Positions 39,967 to 47,769 of a stretch of 64,000 nt of DNA are shown here, piece after piece. Numbering within the stretch: position 1 is the stretch's first letter; every line of letters begins with the position of its first letter. The stretch is from JBHYGK01 sp051859045 (GTDB taxonomy: Bacteria; Pseudomonadota; Gammaproteobacteria; Xanthomonadales; Xanthomonadaceae). The notes under the pieces are model-generated. The model was not told the DNA's origin. It was given only the letters and a program-made list of their open reading frames with translations, and did not search any database. The DNA is taken from positions 62,001 through 126,000 of the forward strand of contig JBHYGK010000045.1 of the NCBI GenBank assembly GCA_051859045.1, read 5' to 3'. The position numbers were made by a program, and so were the translations under genes.

Positions 39967-40412
39967 GCACCCGCCACGCCGCCCTGCTGCTGGCGACGCT
40001 GCATCGCGCCGACCAGCGCTGGCTGCTGGGCCAGCTGCCGCGCGCCACCCGCTCGGCGCTCGCGCCGCTGCTGCGCGAGGCCGAGCGCCACGGACTCGCC
40101 CTCGACCACGCCAGCGTGGAGGAGGGCCTGGCCGAGGCCGACGGCCGCGCCGCGCTCGCGACCACGATCGATCTGCCTGTGGCCGCCCGTGCCGAGGCCC
40201 TGCGCGGCTGGGAGCCCGCGTGGGCCGCCGCGATGCTCGCCGCCTGTCCGCCCGAGGATCGCGAGGCCCTGCTGGCGCGCCTTGCGCCGACCGAAGCCGG
40301 CGTGCTCACCGCGCTGGTGGAGGGGCCCGAAGGCCAGCTGCCGGTCGCGCTGGCCCAGGCATTGGTGGCTGAATGGCGGCGCGTCGCCGGTGAACAGGAG
40401 GGCGGTGCGTGA
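39963..40412 (+). CDS. Reduced FliG-like protein in the FliG position
   Basis: A 149-residue protein (GTG 39963 inside the fliF stop) occupying the slot between fliF and fliH where fliG normally lies. FliG is about 330 residues. The first segment (RHAALLLATLHRADQRWLLG QLPRATR) resembles FliG N-domain helices, and LRGWEPAWAAAMLAACPPED REALLARLAP resembles the FliG middle-domain hairpin (EhPQtiA.iLa.L.pe.A..iL..LP). The torque-generating C-domain with charged residues that face the stator is absent. I infer an adaptor joining FliF to the FliM/FliN-like ring without torque. Similarity is weak, so this needs profile or structure comparison. Confidence 0.55.
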   Translation: MSTRHAALLLATLHRADQRWLLGQLPRATRSALAPLLREAERHGLALDHASVEEGLAEADGRAALATTIDLPVAARAEALRGWEPAWAAAMLAACPPEDREALLARLAPTEAGVLTALVEGPEGQLPVALAQALVAEWRRVAGEQEGGA

Positions 40413-41089
40413 GCAGGCTGACCCTCGCGCCCGACCAGTCGCTTCCCGCCCGCCGCCTGCAGGCGGGCGGGGGGAGTGCCCTCTCCGAGCAGGCTCCGGG
40501 TCCGGCGCCGGTCGAGGGCGATCCGCGCATCGATCACGCCGCCCGCCTGCAGGCCGAGCTCGAGCATCGCTTCGCCGAGGCGGAGCGCGCCGGCCGCGAG
40601 GCCGGCCTGGAGGCCGCCGAGGCCGCCCTCGAGGCCGAGCGCGCGCGCCGCGAGGAGGCGTTCGCCGAGCGCGAGGCCGCGCTGGCACGGCAGCTCGAGG
40701 AACAGCGTCGCGTCGCGAGCCGCGAGCTGCAGGCGCTGGCGATGCTGCATGAGGAGGTCCGCGAGGAGGCCGAGGGCGTCGCGCTGGCCGTGGCCTACGC
40801 GGCGTTGGCCAAGGTGCTGGGCCAGCGCGAGGCCGACGGCACCCTCGCGCCGGCGATCGTGGCGCAGGCGCTGCGCGAGTCCGGGGCGATGGTGCTGCGC
40901 GTGCGTGTCCCCGCGCGCAGCGCCCTGCCGCGCGACGTCGACGGCATCGAGCTTGTCGAGGACCCGGCCCTGCAGCCGGGCCAGCTGCGGCTCGAGACCC
41001 CCGCAGGGGAGATTGAGGCCGGCCTCGCCGTCCGCCTCGAGGCGATCGCCCAGGCGCTGCTGCAGTCCCTGGCCCGGGACCACGCATGA
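40409..41089 (+). CDS. fliH: Export ATPase regulator FliH
   Basis: A 226-residue protein with the FliH layout: a variable N-terminus, a long charged coiled coil (about residues 45-115, Glu/Ala/Arg-rich, e.g. ERAGREAGLEAAEAALEAER), and a C-terminal globular domain containing AEGVALAVAYAALAKVLGQR, DVDGIELVEDPALQPGQLRL and GEIEAGLAVRLEAIAQALLQ. FliH dimers bind FliI and link the ATPase to the FliN ring. GTG start in the preceding stop; ATGA overlap with fliI. Confidence 0.88.
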   Translation: MSRLTLAPDQSLPARRLQAGGGSALSEQAPGPAPVEGDPRIDHAARLQAELEHRFAEAERAGREAGLEAAEAALEAERARREEAFAEREAALARQLEEQRRVASRELQALAMLHEEVREEAEGVALAVAYAALAKVLGQREADGTLAPAIVAQALRESGAMVLRVRVPARSALPRDVDGIELVEDPALQPGQLRLETPAGEIEAGLAVRLEAIAQALLQSLARDHA

Positions 41090-42411
41090 ACGCCCTGCGC
41101 GAGCGCGCCCTGCACGCCATCGACGCCGCCGCCATGCGCGAGCGGCTGGGGCGCGTGCACGCCTTCAATGGCCTGGTCATCGAGGCCCACGGGCCGGACG
41201 CGCGGATCGGCGAGATGTGCGAGATCAGCCTCAAGGTCGGCGCACCGGTGCCCGCCGAGGTCGTTGGCTATCGCGACGGCCGCGTGCTGCTGATGCCCTA
41301 TGGCGACCTGCGCGGCCTGTCGCTCGGCAGCCAGGTGCGCGCCACGGGCCGCACCCTGGGCATCCCGGTGGGCGAGGCCATGTGCGGGCGGGTGCTCGAC
41401 GCGTTCGGCCAGCCGCTGGATGGCCGCGGCGCGTGGAAGGTCGAGGCCGAGTTCCCGCTGGTGCGCCCACCGATCAACCCCGTCGCGCGCGAACCGATCG
41501 ACGAGGTGCTCGAGACGGGCATCCGCGCCATCGACGCGCTGCTGACCCTGGGGGTGGGCCAGCGCGTGGGCATCTTCGCCGGCAGCGGCGTGGGCAAGAG
41601 CACCCTGCTGGGCATGCTCGCGCGCCACGTCGAGGTGGACGTGGTGGTGGTGGCGATGATCGGCGAGCGCGGCCGCGAGGTGAACGACTTCCTGCGCGAG
41701 TCGCTGGGCGATGACGGCCTCTCGCGCGCTGTGGTGATGGTCGCCACCGCCGACCAGCCAGCGCTGGTGCGCACCCATGCGGTGCGCGCGGCGCACGCGG
41801 TGGCCGAGTTCTTCCGCGAGCGCGGCCGCTCGGTGCTGCTGATCCTCGACTCGATGACCCGCTTCGCGATGGCCCAGCGCGAGGTCGGCCTCGCGGTCGG
41901 CGAGCCGCCCACCTACCGCGGCTACACGCCCTCGGTGTTCGCCCAGCTGCCGCAGCTGCTCGAGCGCTGCGGCCGGATCGCCGGCAAGGGCAGCATCACC
42001 GCGATCTACAGCGTGCTCGTGGAAGGCGACGACATGAACGAACCGGTGACCGACCACATGCGCTCGATCCTCGATGGCCACATCGTGCTCAGCCGCTCGC
42101 TCGCCGCCCGCGCGCACCACCCGGCGATTGACGTCCTGCAGAGCGCGAGCCGCCTGATGGGCGCGGTCGCCGACGCGCCCGAGCGCGCGATGGCCGATGC
42201 CACGCGATCCATGCTGGCGACGTGGGAAGCCTCGCGAGACCTCGTCGAGATGGGCGCCTACCAGGCCGGGACGCACCCCGCGCTCGACAGCGCGCTGGCG
42301 GTGCTGCCCGCGGTCCAGCAGGTGCTGCGCCAGACCCCGGGCGAGCGTGACGCGCGCGCCGACACCCTGCGCGCGCTCGCCGCGGCGATGCAGCCGGAGG
42401 GCGTGCGATGA
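41086..42411 (+). CDS. fliI: Flagellar export ATPase FliI
   Basis: A 441-residue F1-type ATPase. Walker A GSGVGKST (residues 166-173, K171), MIGERGREVNDFLRE, Walker B region RSVLLILDSMTRFAMAQREV and the family-specific GEPPTYRGYTPSVFAQLPQL, followed by GSITAIYSVLVEGDDMNEPV. These are all standard for FliI/SctN. It uses ATP to unfold and release export substrates from chaperones at the gate. ATGA overlaps at both ends (fliH and fliJ). Catalytic residues look intact, so active secretion is expected. Confidence 0.96.
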   Translation: MNALRERALHAIDAAAMRERLGRVHAFNGLVIEAHGPDARIGEMCEISLKVGAPVPAEVVGYRDGRVLLMPYGDLRGLSLGSQVRATGRTLGIPVGEAMCGRVLDAFGQPLDGRGAWKVEAEFPLVRPPINPVAREPIDEVLETGIRAIDALLTLGVGQRVGIFAGSGVGKSTLLGMLARHVEVDVVVVAMIGERGREVNDFLRESLGDDGLSRAVVMVATADQPALVRTHAVRAAHAVAEFFRERGRSVLLILDSMTRFAMAQREVGLAVGEPPTYRGYTPSVFAQLPQLLERCGRIAGKGSITAIYSVLVEGDDMNEPVTDHMRSILDGHIVLSRSLAARAHHPAIDVLQSASRLMGAVADAPERAMADATRSMLATWEASRDLVEMGAYQAGTHPALDSALAVLPAVQQVLRQTPGERDARADTLRALAAAMQPEGVR

Positions 42412-42854
42412 GCGCCGGGCAGGGCGGGGCCCTAGGCAAGGTGCTGCGGTTGGCGAAGGTGCGCGCGCGCGAGGCCGAGATGCAGGCGCTGCGCGCCGCG
42501 CACGCCCGCGCCGAGGCCGATCGCCGCGAACACGAGGCCCGCGACGCCCTGGACCGCCTCGATGGCGGTCGTCGCCTTGGCGAGGGGCAGCGTCTGGACC
42601 TCGGGCGCTACGAGCTCTCGCTGCACGTCCAGGCGGCCGGCGTCGATCGCCTGGTCGCCGCCACCGAGGCCAGCCATCGCGCGCAGGCCGACGAGCGCGA
42701 GGCGGGCTCGGTGCTCGCTGGCGCCCGCCGCTTCGAGGACCGCCTCGGCGAGCGGGTGGACGCCATGGCCGGCGAGGCCCTGCGCGCCCGCGAGCTGCGC
42801 GATCTCGATCGCCTCGCCGACCTTCGCCCCGTGCCGCAGGAGTCCACCCGATGA
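42408..42854 (+). CDS. fliJ: FliJ-like coiled-coil export protein
   Basis: A 148-residue protein that is almost entirely a charged coiled coil (e.g. AREAEMQALRAAHARAEADR and ARELRDLDRLADLRP), the usual look of FliJ (about 147 residues). FliJ is the stalk in the FliI hexamer and contacts FlhA. Sequence conservation in the family is low, so position between fliI and the FliK-like gene carries much of the evidence. ATGA overlaps at both ends. Confidence 0.8.
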   Translation: MSAGQGGALGKVLRLAKVRAREAEMQALRAAHARAEADRREHEARDALDRLDGGRRLGEGQRLDLGRYELSLHVQAAGVDRLVAATEASHRAQADEREAGSVLAGARRFEDRLGERVDAMAGEALRARELRDLDRLADLRPVPQESTR

Positions 42855-43948
42855 TGCGCATCCTTCCCGGCGCGGTACCGCCGATGGCGTCCGCGCCCCG
42901 CGACCCGGCGTCCGGCACGCAGGCCGACTTCCTGGGCGCGCTGGGCCTCGCTGTCCGCAACCGTCCGGGCGAGGGCGACCGCGACCCCGCGACGCCCGCG
43001 TCTGGCGCCGCGGATGGATCCGTGGGCGTCCTCGCGCCGGGCATCCCGCTGGCGGGCCCGCACGCGCCGTCGGTCGATCGACGGACGCCCGCGTCCGACG
43101 GGTCGTCGCGCGACATCCCCGTGCCTCTTCCCGCGATCGGCGCGTCCCTGCACCCCATGCCTGATCCCGGGGCCCGGGCTCCGACGCATGGGCCCATCTC
43201 CGCGCTGGCGATGGCGGATGCAATCGGGACGCCAGCCGCTTTGCCTGCGCAGGGAGTCGGGCCTCTCGCCCGGCTTGCGGGGCCATCGCCGGGCGTCGAC
43301 TCGATGCTGGGCGGACGACCGGGGGAGCCGCCGCTGCTTGCGATGCTCGCGACGGCTCCGACGGCCGCTCCCGCATCCGCGCTCATCGTCGCCCCGGCGA
43401 TGGCGGCGCCCGGCGCGCCTGACGTGGCCACGGCGCCCGCGGGCCTGCCGTCGCTGCTCCTGCCGCAGGGGCTGCTTGCCCATGGCCGCCTGTCGTACCT
43501 GCAGCGCGGCGACGCGGCCGCGCCGCATGGCGCGTCGGCGCCCGCGACGGAGCGGGGGCGCGCCGCGGCCGGTGCAACGATCGCGGCGGGCGCGCCGACG
43601 GTGGCGTCGGGTGCCTTCGCGCTGCCGACGTCAGGGGCGGGCGCGCCCATCGCCCAAGCGCAGGCCCTGCGTGCGCAGGACGCCGCCCGGCGCGAGTCGC
43701 GCATCGGCGGCCCCGATGCGCCGCCGGCCCGCGAGGCCCTCGCGTCGTCGAGCTATGCGCGACGCGCGCTGCACACCCAGGTCGACGAGGACGGCAGCCT
43801 GCGCTGCTGGGCCCGCGACTACACCCTTTCCGAGCACGAGCGCGAGGGCCTCGCCCTCGGCCTCGTGGCTGAGGCCGCCAGCCGCGGCCAGTCGCTCCAG
43901 CGCGTCGTGATCAACGGCGTGCTGGCGTGGCAGCGTCCCCAGGACTGA
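42851..43948 (+). CDS. fliK: FliK-like hook-length control protein
   Basis: A 365-residue Ala/Pro/Gly-rich, low-complexity protein. Two consecutive ATG codons (42851, 42854) overlap the fliJ stop. The first 290 residues are disordered-looking; the only folded-looking part is the C-terminal 60 residues (HTQVDEDGSLRCWARDYTLS, EREGLALGLVAEAASRGQSL QRVVINGVLAWQRPQ). FliK proteins have a disordered ruler and a C-terminal switch domain that contacts FlhB, and position between fliJ and flgD is the normal one. The C-terminal domain is not clearly the standard FliK fold, so the symbol is tentative. Confidence 0.6.
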   Translation: MMRILPGAVPPMASAPRDPASGTQADFLGALGLAVRNRPGEGDRDPATPASGAADGSVGVLAPGIPLAGPHAPSVDRRTPASDGSSRDIPVPLPAIGASLHPMPDPGARAPTHGPISALAMADAIGTPAALPAQGVGPLARLAGPSPGVDSMLGGRPGEPPLLAMLATAPTAAPASALIVAPAMAAPGAPDVATAPAGLPSLLLPQGLLAHGRLSYLQRGDAAAPHGASAPATERGRAAAGATIAAGAPTVASGAFALPTSGAGAPIAQAQALRAQDAARRESRIGGPDAPPAREALASSSYARRALHTQVDEDGSLRCWARDYTLSEHEREGLALGLVAEAASRGQSLQRVVINGVLAWQRPQD

Positions 43949-43951
43949 CCC

Positions 43952-44371
43952 ATGACCATCGATGCGATCGGCAGCACCCTCAACAGCGGGCAGGCGGCGT
44001 CGGGCACGACGACCAGCACGATCACCCAGGACGAGTTCATCCGCCTGTTCCTGGCCCAGCTGCAGTTCCAGGACCCGCTCGAGCCGCTCGACAACCGCGA
44101 GTTCCTGGCCCAGCTCGCCCAGTTCTCGGGACTCGAGCAGAGCCGCCAGATCGGCCAGAGCGTCGACAACCTGCAGTTCATCGCGTCCGGCGGCCAGGCC
44201 CTGACCCTGCTCGACCGTCCGGTCGAGGTGACCACCGCCACCGGCGCGGTCACCGGGAACGTCATCGCCGTGCAGTTCACCACCGCGGGCCCGGAGCTCA
44301 CCGTCCGCCCTGCCAGCGGCGACGTCCTCACCGGCGTGCGCCTGTCCCAGATCACCCTCGTCCAGCCCTGA
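43952..44371 (+). CDS. flgD: Hook-cap scaffold FlgD (short form)
   Basis: A 139-residue protein with the FlgD N-terminal signature ITQDEFIRLFLAQLQFQDPL EPLDNREFLAQLAQFSGLEQ (shown in two pieces) and a small beta part with LLDRPVEVTTATGAVTGNVI. Typical FlgD is about 220 residues with Tudor- and FnIII-like domains; here the FnIII part is missing. FlgD caps the growing hook and is itself an export substrate. It starts 3 bases after the FliK-like gene and is 13 before flgE. Confidence 0.9.
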   Translation: MTIDAIGSTLNSGQAASGTTTSTITQDEFIRLFLAQLQFQDPLEPLDNREFLAQLAQFSGLEQSRQIGQSVDNLQFIASGGQALTLLDRPVEVTTATGAVTGNVIAVQFTTAGPELTVRPASGDVLTGVRLSQITLVQP

Positions 44372-44384
44372 CCCGGAGACCACC

Positions 44385-45542
44385 ATGTTCCAGTCGCTCT
44401 TCAACAGCCTCTCGGGGCTCTTCAGCTTCAGCCGCAGCCTGGACACCGTGTCCAACAACGTCTCGAACATGAACACGCCCGGCTTCCGTGGCAGCGACTC
44501 GTTCTTCGAGAACCTCATCGGCGGCCGCGGCTCCCGGATCGCGGGCGAGGGTCTGCGCACGTCTCAGGGCGACATCCGCCAGACCGGCAACAACAGCGAC
44601 CTGGCGATCGAGGGCGCCGGCTTCTTCGTGCTGCGCGACGCCGAGGGCAACCTGCACTACACCCGCGCCGGCCAGTTCCGCTTCGACGAGGAGGGTCGCC
44701 TGGTCGACACCGTCACCCGCCACCAGGTGATGGCGATCGACGCCAGCGGCGCGCTCTCCCCGATCACCATCGAGAACGCGCGCACGCTGCCGGCCGTGGC
44801 CACCACGCGGGTCGACCTCGCGGGCAACCTCGCCAGCACCGCCACCACCCACACGATTCCCTCGATCCGCGTGTTCGACGCGCAGGGCAACCCCCAGGTG
44901 CTCAACGTGGTGTTCACCAACAACGGCGCGGTCACGCCGAACAGCTGGCTGGTGAGCATCCGCAACGAGGCGGGCGCCGTGGTCGGCAGCGGCGAGCTGC
45001 GCTTCGGCGCCGATGGCTCGCTGGTCGCCGGCTTCAGCAGTGTCACGGCCACCATCACCGCGCTCGGGCAGCCGCAGGCCATCACCTTCGACTTCGGCAC
45101 GCCCGGCGTGCTCTCGGGCTCGACCCAGTTCCCGGGCATCCCGACCAGCCTCGGCGCGCGCCAGATCGACGGCAACGCGGTGCTGGGCCTGAGCAATCTC
45201 AGCTTCGACGCGCGCGGCGTGCTGAAGCTGACCTACAGCAACGGCGAGACCCGCGATGGCCAGCAGATCGCGCTGGCGTTCCTGAGCAACGAGTCCGACC
45301 TCAAGGCCGATGGCGGCCGCCTGTTCTCCGGCATCAACGTGCAGGGTCGCCAGCTCGGCCGTGCGCAGGAGGGGGCCTTCGGCCGCATCGCCGGCAGCAG
45401 CCTCGAGATGTCGAACATCGACCTGACCCAGGAGTTCGCGGACATGATCATCATCCAGCGCGGCTACCAGGCCAGCTCGCGGGTCATGTCGGTGACCAAC
45501 GAGATGATCGAGAACCTCTACAACAGCACCCGGGGCGGCTGA
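44385..45542 (+). CDS. flgE: Hook protein FlgE
   Basis: A 385-residue axial protein. N-terminal motif LDTVSNNVSNMNTPGFRGSD, then LAIEGAGFFVLRDAEGNLHY and TRAGQFRFDEEGRLVD. The central domain has LGARQIDGNAVLGLSNLSFD. The C-terminal motif is SSLEMSNIDLTQEFADMIII QRGYQASSRVMSVTNEMIEN. The length fits FlgE (about 400). GGAG precedes the ATG by seven bases. With FlgD and a FliK-like protein this means a hook-like external tube can be built. The stop shares a base with the FliM-like start (TGATG). Confidence 0.94.
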   Translation: MFQSLFNSLSGLFSFSRSLDTVSNNVSNMNTPGFRGSDSFFENLIGGRGSRIAGEGLRTSQGDIRQTGNNSDLAIEGAGFFVLRDAEGNLHYTRAGQFRFDEEGRLVDTVTRHQVMAIDASGALSPITIENARTLPAVATTRVDLAGNLASTATTHTIPSIRVFDAQGNPQVLNVVFTNNGAVTPNSWLVSIRNEAGAVVGSGELRFGADGSLVAGFSSVTATITALGQPQAITFDFGTPGVLSGSTQFPGIPTSLGARQIDGNAVLGLSNLSFDARGVLKLTYSNGETRDGQQIALAFLSNESDLKADGGRLFSGINVQGRQLGRAQEGAFGRIAGSSLEMSNIDLTQEFADMIIIQRGYQASSRVMSVTNEMIENLYNSTRGG

Positions 45543-46324
45543 TGCCCGCGATCCGCCTGCATCCGGCCTCGAAGGCCCGGCGCGAGGCCGTGCTCGACGC
45601 CGTGCGCGAGGCCGCCTCGGCCTGGGAGCGTGCGTGGGCGCAGCGGCCCGGTGGCCTCGACGTGGTCCTGGCCGAGCCCGCTGCCGACCAGGGGGTCCTG
45701 CCCGCCGACGTCGCGTGCTTCGGCGCGGAGTCCGGCCAGGTCGCGCTGTGCGCCGATGCGCCGGCGCTCGCGCGCTGGCTGCTGCCGGCGAGCGCGAGCG
45801 CGCCGACCGGTGCGGCCGCTCGCGTCGTGGACGCGGCGCTGGCCGACCTCGCCGCGCGGCTGCTCGGCGTGCGCCAGGCTGAGCCGGCGGCGCTCGCGCC
45901 GAGGCGGTTCGCGCCGCGCGCCGGTGCGATCGAGGCCGTGGTGCGGACACCCGGCGCCAGCATCGCGGTGCGCCTCGACGGCATGCGCGCCCTCGGCCTG
46001 CATCCACGAGCCTCGAGTCCCACCCGCGCGACGCTCGCGCCGCGTTCGCAGGCCGTCGGCGGCCTGGTGGTCGGGGTGGAGTGCGTGCTGCCGCTGGGCA
46101 GGCTTCCACTGGCCGACATGCTCGGCCTTCGCCCCGGCGACGTCGTGGTCTCCCGCGCGGGCCTCGACGCAGCGCTCGAACTGCGCGCCGAGGGGCGCCG
46201 CGGCGCCGTGGCGGGTCGCCTCGCGCGCACCGGCGACGGCCGCAAGGCCTTCTGCGCCCTTCCCCCGTCCTCTTCCGCCCAGCCCTCCCCCGTGTCCGTC
46301 GATTCCAGGAATCCCGCCCCATGA
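45542..46324 (+). CDS. FliM/SctQ-like SpoA-domain protein
   Basis: A 260-residue protein in the fliM position. The C-terminal segment (about residues 165-245: VVGVECVLPLGRLPLADMLG LRPGDVVVSRAG) is a SpoA/FliN-type domain. The N-terminal part is divergent and Ala-rich, with no LSQxEID-type CheY-binding peptide and less room than the usual 330-residue FliM for a CheC-like middle domain. This size and layout is nearer to injectisome SctQ/HrcQ. It would form the sorting platform/C-ring with FliN. ATGA overlap with fliN. I leave the symbol blank because FliM and SctQ-like assignments are both possible. Confidence 0.75.
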   Translation: MPAIRLHPASKARREAVLDAVREAASAWERAWAQRPGGLDVVLAEPAADQGVLPADVACFGAESGQVALCADAPALARWLLPASASAPTGAAARVVDAALADLAARLLGVRQAEPAALAPRRFAPRAGAIEAVVRTPGASIAVRLDGMRALGLHPRASSPTRATLAPRSQAVGGLVVGVECVLPLGRLPLADMLGLRPGDVVVSRAGLDAALELRAEGRRGAVAGRLARTGDGRKAFCALPPSSSAQPSPVSVDSRNPAP

Positions 46325-46629
46325 GCCAGTCCCCCAAGGTCGAGCGCCTCGAGCTCGACCGCCTTGATGCCACGGCGGATGCCGCACGCAGCGCGACCGC
46401 GATCGACCTCGACCTGGTCGGCCACGTCGAGGTCGCCATCGACGTCCACGTCGGCTCGATGCAGCTGCCGCTCGCGCAGCTGATGTCGCTCAAGCCGGGC
46501 GACGTGGTTGCGATGCGCGAGGGCGTCGACGAGCCCGTCACCCTCACGCTCAACGGCAAGGCCGTCGCGCGCGGCGAGCTCGTCGCGGTCGACGACCAGT
46601 TCGGCGTGCACATCCTCGAGGTGCTGTGA
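46321..46629 (+). CDS. fliN: Switch/sorting-platform protein FliN
   Basis: A 102-residue protein, mostly one SpoA domain: VEVAIDVHVGSMQLPLAQLM SLKPGDVVAMREGVDEPVTL, then LNGKAVARGELVAVDDQFGV HILEVL. This is the typical FliN core and length. FliN rings bind FliH and bring the ATPase-substrate complexes to the gate. It starts in the stop of the FliM-like gene and the GTG of fliO follows directly after its stop. Confidence 0.92.
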   Translation: MSQSPKVERLELDRLDATADAARSATAIDLDLVGHVEVAIDVHVGSMQLPLAQLMSLKPGDVVAMREGVDEPVTLTLNGKAVARGELVAVDDQFGVHILEVL

Positions 46630-47010
46630 GTGCCTGAGCCCGCACCGCGCGACGCCGCCACCGGCGAGGTCGCGGCCCCCATCCCCTTCCGCGAGGACGC
46701 GATCGCCGGCGCGCCCGACCTGGCGATGACGCTGGGCCTGCTGGCCCTGCTCGGGTTGGCCGCGCTGGTCGCGCTGCTCCGCGTGCCCGCGTTCGCCAAG
46801 CTGCGCGCCCGGCTCGGACTCGGCCCGGTCGCCGGTGCGCCTGCGGACGCGCCCGTTGTCGTGTCGCGGCGCCGCGTGAGCGCGGCCTCGAGCGTGATCG
46901 TCATCGCGCACGCCGGGCGCGAGTACCTGCTCGTCGAGTCCTCCCGCCACGTCAGCCTGTACCCCGTCGAGGCCCGGCCGCCCGGCGACGCGCGGGAGGG
47001 CCAGGCATGA
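46630..47010 (+). CDS. fliO: Export gate assembly protein FliO
   Basis: A 126-residue protein with one membrane helix (LGLLALLGLAALVALLRVP) and a small cytoplasmic domain with VSRRRVSAASSVIVIAHAGR EYLLVESSRHVSLY, the FliO-type beta region. FliO helps FliP assemble. GTG start directly abutting the fliN stop and ATGA overlap with fliP support the identity, although the family is weakly conserved. Confidence 0.8.
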   Translation: MPEPAPRDAATGEVAAPIPFREDAIAGAPDLAMTLGLLALLGLAALVALLRVPAFAKLRARLGLGPVAGAPADAPVVVSRRRVSAASSVIVIAHAGREYLLVESSRHVSLYPVEARPPGDAREGQA

Positions 47011-47765
47011 GCCGTCGCCACGCGTGGCGTTGGCTGGCTGCCTGCGGCCTCGCGCTGGCCCCGGTGGTCGCGCTCGCCGCAGCGCCAGCCGCCGCCGACC
47101 CCCTGCAGGCCAGCCTCGCCCAGCTCGCCGACGGCGACTACACGCCGGCGGTGAAGTCGTTCGTGTTCCTCACCATGCTGTCGTTCGTCCCGGCGCTGAT
47201 GGTCGGCATGACCGCCTTCACCCGGATCATCATCGTCCTGGCGATGGTGCGGCACGCCCTGGGCCTGCAGCAGACCCCGCCCAACAGCGTCCTGGTGACC
47301 CTGGCGATGTTCCTGACCCTGTTCACGATGGCGCCTGTGATCGAGCGGGTGAACACCGAGGCCCTGCAGCCCTACATCGCCCAGCAGGTAGAGGCGGGCA
47401 GCGCGCTGGAGCTGGGCTATGCGCCACTGCGCGAGTTCATGGTCCGGCAGACGCGCGAGAAGGACCTCGCCGCGGTGCTGGAGATGGCGGGCGCCCCGCC
47501 GCCTGAGCGCATCGAGGACATCCAGGCCCGCCACCTGGTGCCGGCGTTCATGCTCAGCGAGCTGCGCACCGCCTTCCAGATCAGCTTCGTCATCTTCCTG
47601 CCGTTCCTGCTGATCGACCTCGTGGTCGCGGCGATCCTGATGGCGCTCGGCATGATCATGGTGCCGCCGATCACGGTCAGCCTCCCGCTGAAGGTGCTGG
47701 TGTTCCTGCTCGTCGATGGCTGGCTGCTGATCTCGCAGGCCCTGCTCGGCAGTTTCTCGGGATAG
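47007..47765 (+). CDS. fliP: Export gate protein FliP
   Basis: A 252-residue protein. The N-terminus is a signal peptide (LAACGLALAPVVALAAAPAAA), as FliP is one of the few gate proteins with one. Conserved FliP runs follow: FLTMLSFVPALMVGMTAFTR, IIIVLAMVRHALGLQQTPPN, LVPAFMLSELRTAFQISFVI FLPFLLIDLVVA and GMIMVPPITVSLPLKVLVFL. FliP makes the pentamer ring of the gate. This completes the FliO, FliP, FliQ, FliR, FlhB and FlhA set. The sigma factor starts 4 bases after its stop. Confidence 0.96.
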   Translation: MSRRHAWRWLAACGLALAPVVALAAAPAAADPLQASLAQLADGDYTPAVKSFVFLTMLSFVPALMVGMTAFTRIIIVLAMVRHALGLQQTPPNSVLVTLAMFLTLFTMAPVIERVNTEALQPYIAQQVEAGSALELGYAPLREFMVRQTREKDLAAVLEMAGAPPPERIEDIQARHLVPAFMLSELRTAFQISFVIFLPFLLIDLVVAAILMALGMIMVPPITVSLPLKVLVFLLVDGWLLISQALLGSFSG

Positions 47766-47769
47766 CGCC

